Source: Trema orientale (lineage: Eukaryota; Streptophyta; Magnoliopsida; Rosales; Cannabaceae). From it: 64,000 nucleotides of DNA. A model generated the notes under the pieces. That model was not told where the DNA came from, searched no databases, and saw nothing but the letters and a program-made list of their open reading frames with translations. This document shows, piece by piece, positions 59,085-64,000 of the stretch; the stretch's first letter is position 1; each line of letters opens with the position of its first letter. The DNA lies in contig JXTC01000664.1 in NCBI GenBank assembly GCA_002914845.1, positions 1 through 64,000 on the forward strand, in the 5' to 3' direction. The position numbers and the translations under genes were made by a program.

Positions 59085-60640
59085 ATCTCAAGTCAAATAC
59101 TTTTTGTCCTTTAAGTCAAGAGTTTCTTGACCTTTAGGCAAAATCTTTTTGACCTCAAATACTATAATCTTGATATAAATTTGTTATGCATCTAATCAAT
59201 ATTATTTTGACATTAAGTCAAGAGTTTCTTGACCTTTAGTCAAATATGTTTTGACGTTAATCAAGTCAAGAGCTTCTTCACTTAATGTCAAAAACTTTTT
59301 GGCTCTAATTGATTCAGCCGGAGTCAAGAAACTTTTGACCTTAAGTCAAAATCTTTGACCTTATTTATGTTATGAACTTACTTTCTGACTTAGCACTAAT
59401 ATATTTGTCTTTATTTTGCAGGCAAGGAAATTTTACGTCAGTGAAAAGGACATATATATAGGCAAAAGTTAAATTCTATTAAACCGTTTATAAGACAGTT
59501 AGAACTATAAATGACAAGTTAACTGAACAACCTAAACTCTGCTATTAAGAGGAATAAAGATATATGGACATCTTTTGTATACAAGTTATATACGTTGTAC
59601 AAAATGTATGAATTTTGAACTATTTTGATGGTTATTTATTGTCTATTATTAGAATAGCTATCGTTATATCTTAAAATTTTCTGATGATTAGACTTAAAGT
59701 CACTTTGGACCTAATATCATTAGGCACATAAGTTATTTTAGCAGGGTCGATAAATTGATCCTTCATAATTTCTCCAATTAAATGCGTAGTTTCTTAATGG
59801 TGATGTATTCGCATAGGATCAATAGCATGTCTACATTCCATTGAAAAAAAAAATTGGCTATAAGTAATAGGAAAAAAAATTAATTAACATAAATTTTTTG
59901 CTAAATAATAGTGAAACACATTTTGTACTTCAGGTCAAGTAATTCTTAACCTGAAATCAAGAACTTATTGACTATAAGTCAAAATGACCACGGGTAAAGA
60001 ACTTGATGACTATAAGTTAATAACTATCTGATCCCAAGTTAAAAACTTCTTGACTGATTCTCATTCTAAGTTGTTCTTAATCTTGGGTCAAGTTATACTT
60101 CAAATCACGAGTGGCTTGACCATAGGTCAATTAGTTCTTGACCTTAGATCAAGTAGTACTTGACCTGAAGTCAAAAAGTTGTTGATCACAAGTCAAAATG
60201 ACCACAGGTCAAGAACTCCATGACTTCAGGTCAATAACTAATTGATCTTGATTGACCCCGAGTCAAGAACATCTTGACTTATTTTCATTCTAACTTGTAC
60301 TTCCATTCATTCTGAATATTGCATATATAAATGATTTCATACTTTTTGATTTGGAACAAATTAATGTTTTTTATCTTTATTGCACGAATAGTTTACTTAC
60401 AATTGTCATTCAACCACACAATTATCATGAGTGACTATATGATAATGATGAGATACTTATCAAAATGTTTTGAACATACATCAGGATTAAACCTTGAAGG
60501 TCAGTATCATTATTACCACTGGTTAAGTGGTTAATATAATATTGACCTGAAGAGATCAATAACACATTGACTTGAGGTCAAGAGGATGTTGACCTAAGGT
60601 CAAATTCTCATTGACTATATGTCAAAATCAGTTTGACCTA
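59085..60640. repeat. Degenerate palindromic array of TTGAC/GTCAA motifs
   Basis: Three clusters (about 59085-59360, 59930-60285 and 60540-60640) contain by hand count about 39 copies of TTGAC or its complement GTCAA. They are often arranged as TTGACYTNARGTCAA palindromes followed by AAGAACTTCTTG-like text. Within the middle cluster, about 150 bp is directly duplicated with a 214-bp offset (59933 onward against 60147 onward; both contain AGTCAAAATGACCAC). The pieces between clusters are ordinary AT-rich DNA. TTGAC is the core of the plant W-box bound by WRKY factors. Whether this array is bound, or is only a decayed satellite, is unknown. Confidence 0.85.
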
Positions 60641-60699
60641 CAATATAATAACGAGATCTTCAAGATATTAAGAAGATCAATATGCAAAAACATGGAATT

Positions 60700-60930
60700 T
60701 TAAGTATAATAATGCCCATAATAAAAAGACATAGCAAAAAACTCAAAACAGAGAGAAAGCGAGAACAAGAAAAGATAGAGAGAACGAGAATAGAAGAAAG
60801 AGAAGAAAAAATAGAGGGAAAATAAGATATGAGAGAAAGATGGAGAGAGAATTCAAAGCCAAAAAATCTGATTTTAAGAGAGAGAGAAAGCAAGAACAAG
60901 AAGAGAGAGAGAGAGGGGGGGGAGCATTTA
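60700..60930. repeat. Purine-rich GA tract
   Basis: Nearly all purine on the plus strand from about 60745 to 60925, with GAGAGA runs and a G8 at 60916. The paired long frames on both strands here are artefacts of the tract. Confidence 0.8.
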
Positions 60931-61009
60931 ATGCCCCCACATACGATTCACTTTTGAAGAATAGCATATTTAGAATGCCATTTATTTCTTTCTCTACTAA
61001 GTCCTTCAA

Positions 61010-61110
61010 AAGTCTAAAACTTAGTCCTAAAAATTGTCATTATATCAAGCTAGTCCTAAAAAAAACTAAATAGGGATACATTGGTCCTATTCATGCCCTT
61101 TTCTCTAACC
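61010..61110. repeat. Repeat shared in inverted orientation with 54205-54290
   Basis: The minus strand reads GAGAAAAGGGCATGAATAGG then ACCAAT..CCCTATTTAGT, matching GAGAAAGGGACATGAATAGG at 54213 and what follows. Nature unknown; perhaps the end of a low-copy element. Confidence 0.5.
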
Positions 61111-62379
61111 TAATTAGCAATTCTCCCTTGATTCCTGTTCTATACGATCCAGGCTGGACAATTGGATAGTTTGTCAGGCCCAATAGACCATTTAGTTTGC
61201 ATACTAGTAGGCCTTTTTTTATTACATGCTAATTTATCTCCTTCGCTCTGAATCCTCAATTTCATGGGATTTGGACCTGTTGGAGTAAATTGGGTCAAAA
61301 TAATTTTTGAAAATTTATTTTTAAGAATGAATTTTTTAAGGCTAGTCATAAAAATTATGATATTTTGTGACCTCTTTTATGATGGTCATTAAGAAAGTTA
61401 TCCTAACTGCTGGTTCTCGAAGTATCATTTAGACCCAAAAGGAACTTCTAGATCTATACATATAATACATTTCCCGAGTCTTTAAGCCATGACTTCATAA
61501 CCAAACTCCACGGCTTGCTTCGCAATGTTTTGCATCCTAAAATGGTAATTTTGCCTCAAAATGATCTTTCGGTTCATTTCTTCCACACACACAAATAATA
61601 ATAATAATAATAATAATAAACAAATAAAGGCCTCAGAATTCAAAACTGAGGTTAGCTAGCACCATTTTGATTCTCGGTAAATCATATAAACACAACTCCA
61701 ACTTAGTAGTTGTTGTGAAGTACTGATATCCATAACTTCACCCAAAACTGTTCAAAAACCAATCAAATTAAGCTGATGCCTCATCTAGAATTGAGGACCA
61801 CTAGACAGTACACACCAAAATTATATCCCAAGTACATATTAGAAAACAATACCATAGAACCGCAACTACATATTAGAAAACAATACCGTAAAGTTGTAAC
61901 TTGTTCGGGGATTACTTTAATGTCCTGTTTATTAAATGTAGCCGAAACGAGTAATAACCCAAAACCTGTATAATCCGGTGGCATATAAATATATTTCGCA
62001 TCATATCACTGCTAAGATAACTACTATTCTTCTCACTAATTTTACATTGGTTGTTACGCACAGCCGACAATTAATGTGTGCGAACCTTATGACTTTTTAC
62101 ATTGGTTTTACATTGATTACTTTATGTTATAGTTGTCACTATTAATACTTAGCACTCTCAATTAGAGTATCAAATCAAAATAATTATTTGCATGCCTCTA
62201 ATGTCATCTTCACTCTAAAAATATTAATTACTGTCAATTAAAATTGATAAGAAAATAAAACTGCTAGCGCAAAACTCCTTTTTTTTTCACCCTCTCTTTC
62301 GGATTAAGCCGAGAGGGAAAAGCTCAAAACTAATTACGTAGCGAAGGTCTTCCCCTAACCTTCAATGTAGTCACATAAT
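61111..62379. other. Intergenic with small local repeats
   Basis: No gene. It holds an (AAT)n tract at about 61593-61620 and a short repeat TACATATTAGAAAACAATAC at 61831 and 61866. Frames 61140-61349 and 61776-61984 have no recognised family. Confidence 0.4.
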
Positions 62380-62515
62380 GGAAAATATTTAGTAATGACG
62401 GCCATTAATAGAGGGGACTTATCATTATAATGTAGAGAATATGAATGGAAAAAAAAATTTAATAATGAGGCTAAGAATAGAGGGGACTTATTGTTATAAT
62501 ATAGAGAACAACATA
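62380..62515. repeat. Approx. 65-bp diverged tandem duplication
   Basis: Two direct copies sharing AATAGAGGGGACTTAT followed by TTATAATRTAGAGAA at 62407 and 62474. Confidence 0.8.
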
Positions 62516-62995
62516 AACTCAATCTGTCACATAAATCCTATTTTAATTAGGAATATACATAATTCTCATCTTATCAAGAGTCATATTGATGTAAAACACA
62601 AAAGATGATCTAAAGATTCTAAATACAATATAAGTCATAATCACCATAGAACATTGGAACTACAATCCATTTAGTTTTTCATTAAATACTAAAATTAATC
62701 AATGGCAATCCACAAATTCCAACAATAGCATCCTTTATTTTTACTACAAGCAACTATCAACATGCGACTTTACTGTAAAATCTTCATATATATTTTTAAA
62801 AGAATAATAACATTGTATATTTTGTATAATAACACTATACATTTGGTTGTGAATCAAATGAAAAGGGTTATTTCCAGGGGTGTTTGGCATCACAGAAACA
62901 GAGGAGTGGATCTTATCTATAAAATTTATTTGTGAATCAACCGCAATTATCGTACGATGCTAAGCACGAGTGATAGCTTTAGCATTTCTCATGTT
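62516..62995. other. Intergenic, nothing recognised
   Basis: AT-rich sequence before the hAT target site; no gene. Confidence 0.35.
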
Positions 62996-63003
62996 CCATT
63001 GAT

Positions 63004-63715
63004 TAGGGGTGTTCATGGCCGGTTTGGACGGTCTAAATCGTCAATCCAGAAACCAATCCGAATGTGCGGTTTGGCCGATTTACCAATCCGTGCGGTTTGA
63101 GTTTGTGGATTCAAACCGGCCAAACCGCACCTACATTTTTGCTGCCGGTTTGGGCGGTTTCCGCGGTTTGAAAACTTACAAAATTTGAATTAATATAATA
63201 TCAACTAAGCTCATATCAAAATCATATTTCATCTAAAATATAAAGTCCAAATATAAAACGAAACCATAACATAGTTAAAAGCTATAACCAAATCAAAAGT
63301 CATAGTAAACTTAAATTTTAGTTACAACTTACAACTTAATCAAAATTGAATAGTAAACTTAAAGTCTTTAATCTTAAACATATCACAACAACAAGACTTA
63401 AAGTCTAAAATATCATAAGAGTCTTAAGTAACATAGTCCCAAATAAGCTAAGAGAAATCATTAATCAATTAGAATGAATAAGCTTAAATTTTTAACTATT
63501 AATATACATTTAAAAAAATATACCTATACAAACTTATTGGCCGGTTCGGTTTGAATCCGACCGAATTTTTCTAAAACTGAAAACCAAACCGGTTAAGTCG
63601 GTTTTTATATTTTCTAATCCGTAACAGGTCATTTAAAAAAAAAACCGCACGAATTAAACGGTTTGAATTAGATTGAGCGATTTTCACGATTTGGCGGTTT
63701 TTTTGAACACCCCTA
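63004..63715. mobile_element. Non-autonomous hAT element related to 7296-11524
   Basis: Ends TAGGGGTGTTCATGG and TTTTTTTGAACACCCCTA, with the perfect 8-bp duplication CCATTGAT at 62996-63003 and 63716-63723. Subterminal text GGCCGGTTTGGACGGTCT, CCGGTTTGGGCGGTTTCCGC and GGCGGTTTTTTTGAACACCC closely follows the ends of the 4.2-kb element at 7296-11524. The AT-rich core also shares AAAGTCTAAAATATC-type text. It looks like a deletion derivative that relies on the transposase of a full-length relative. Confidence 0.93.
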
Positions 63716-63723
63716 CCATTGAT

Positions 63724-64000
63724 GATTAACCACTTTCACGAGTAGAAAAATCAAAACTGTAGCCTTTACTAGATAAGACATAATAAAAAAAGGGTTTTAC
63801 TTTTGGACATAAAGGGAAAACGGCCACGAATGAGTAATGACTCACCCGTGTTTGGCCATTTTCCTTTTCCTTTTTGTAAGCATAGAAAAGGCATATTCGA
63901 TGTTGTGTTTAAAAGTTGCTCACGTGGGTTGCTCATACCAATTTAGTACGGTAAAACAGTCACCAAACCAAACTCATGCTCAGACTATCTTTAGGCCAAG
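63724..64000. other. Window end, nothing recognised
   Basis: No gene or repeat that I can name. Confidence 0.35.

Noticed and set aside
60660..61073. Paired long frames on both strands
   Set aside because: Artefact of the purine-rich tract; one strand gives Glu/Lys/Arg and the other Ser/Leu/Phe low complexity.

Overview
This is nuclear DNA from a higher plant, most likely a eudicot with a repeat-rich genome. It is very AT-rich, has GT-AG introns, and is dominated by Ty1/copia, Ty3/gypsy-type, hAT and Mutator-like elements. There is no sign of operons, plastid rRNA or tRNA. The closer taxon cannot be read from the sequence.

Only two host genes are convincing. On the minus strand at 3182-6775 lies a nine-exon gene for a membrane protein of the peptidase M50B-like family. 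I could reconstruct it completely: 233 residues, an HEASH zinc-protease motif, and every intron GT-AG. On the plus strand at 49813-50619 lies a single-exon gene for a 268-residue Ser-rich plant protein of unknown function. I recall the Arabidopsis homologues of these two genes as neighbours (AT1G67060 and AT1G67050). If so, this window is a conserved gene pair whose spacer has grown to about 43 kb by transposon insertion.

Layout. 1-1257 is the cut-off end of a long gypsy-type LTR inserted into a decayed copia reverse transcriptase (to about 1575). 3182-6775 is the M50B gene. 7296-11524 is a full-length hAT element with an 8-bp target duplication, sitting about 0.5 kb upstream of that gene's ATG, with a broken transposase. 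11787-23320 is a field of small inverted-repeat elements (MITEs), one short copia solo LTR and small tandem repeats. 23584-30441 is a two-LTR copia element in minus orientation with many stops and an inverted duplication inside integrase. 30458-31257 is an hAT-type element almost touching it. 35203-37255 and 38809-41161 are solo LTRs with 5-bp target duplications. 43187-45387 is a Mutator-like element with a nested hAT element and a 21-bp minisatellite. 48669-48833 is a MITE upstream of the second gene. 52335-53098 is an old tandem duplication. 54369-54660 is a MITE at the edge of a 3-kb solo LTR (54672-57649). 59085-60640 is an unusual degenerate array of TTGAC/GTCAA palindromes. 63004-63715 is a non-autonomous relative of the 7296-11524 hAT element.

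The strongest evidence for the mobile elements is target-site duplications read directly from the sequence. These are 8 bp for the hAT elements, 9 bp for the Mutator-like elements and 5 bp for most LTRs. No CRISPR array, rRNA or tRNA gene was seen. The intact host coding content is about 1.5 kb of 64 kb.
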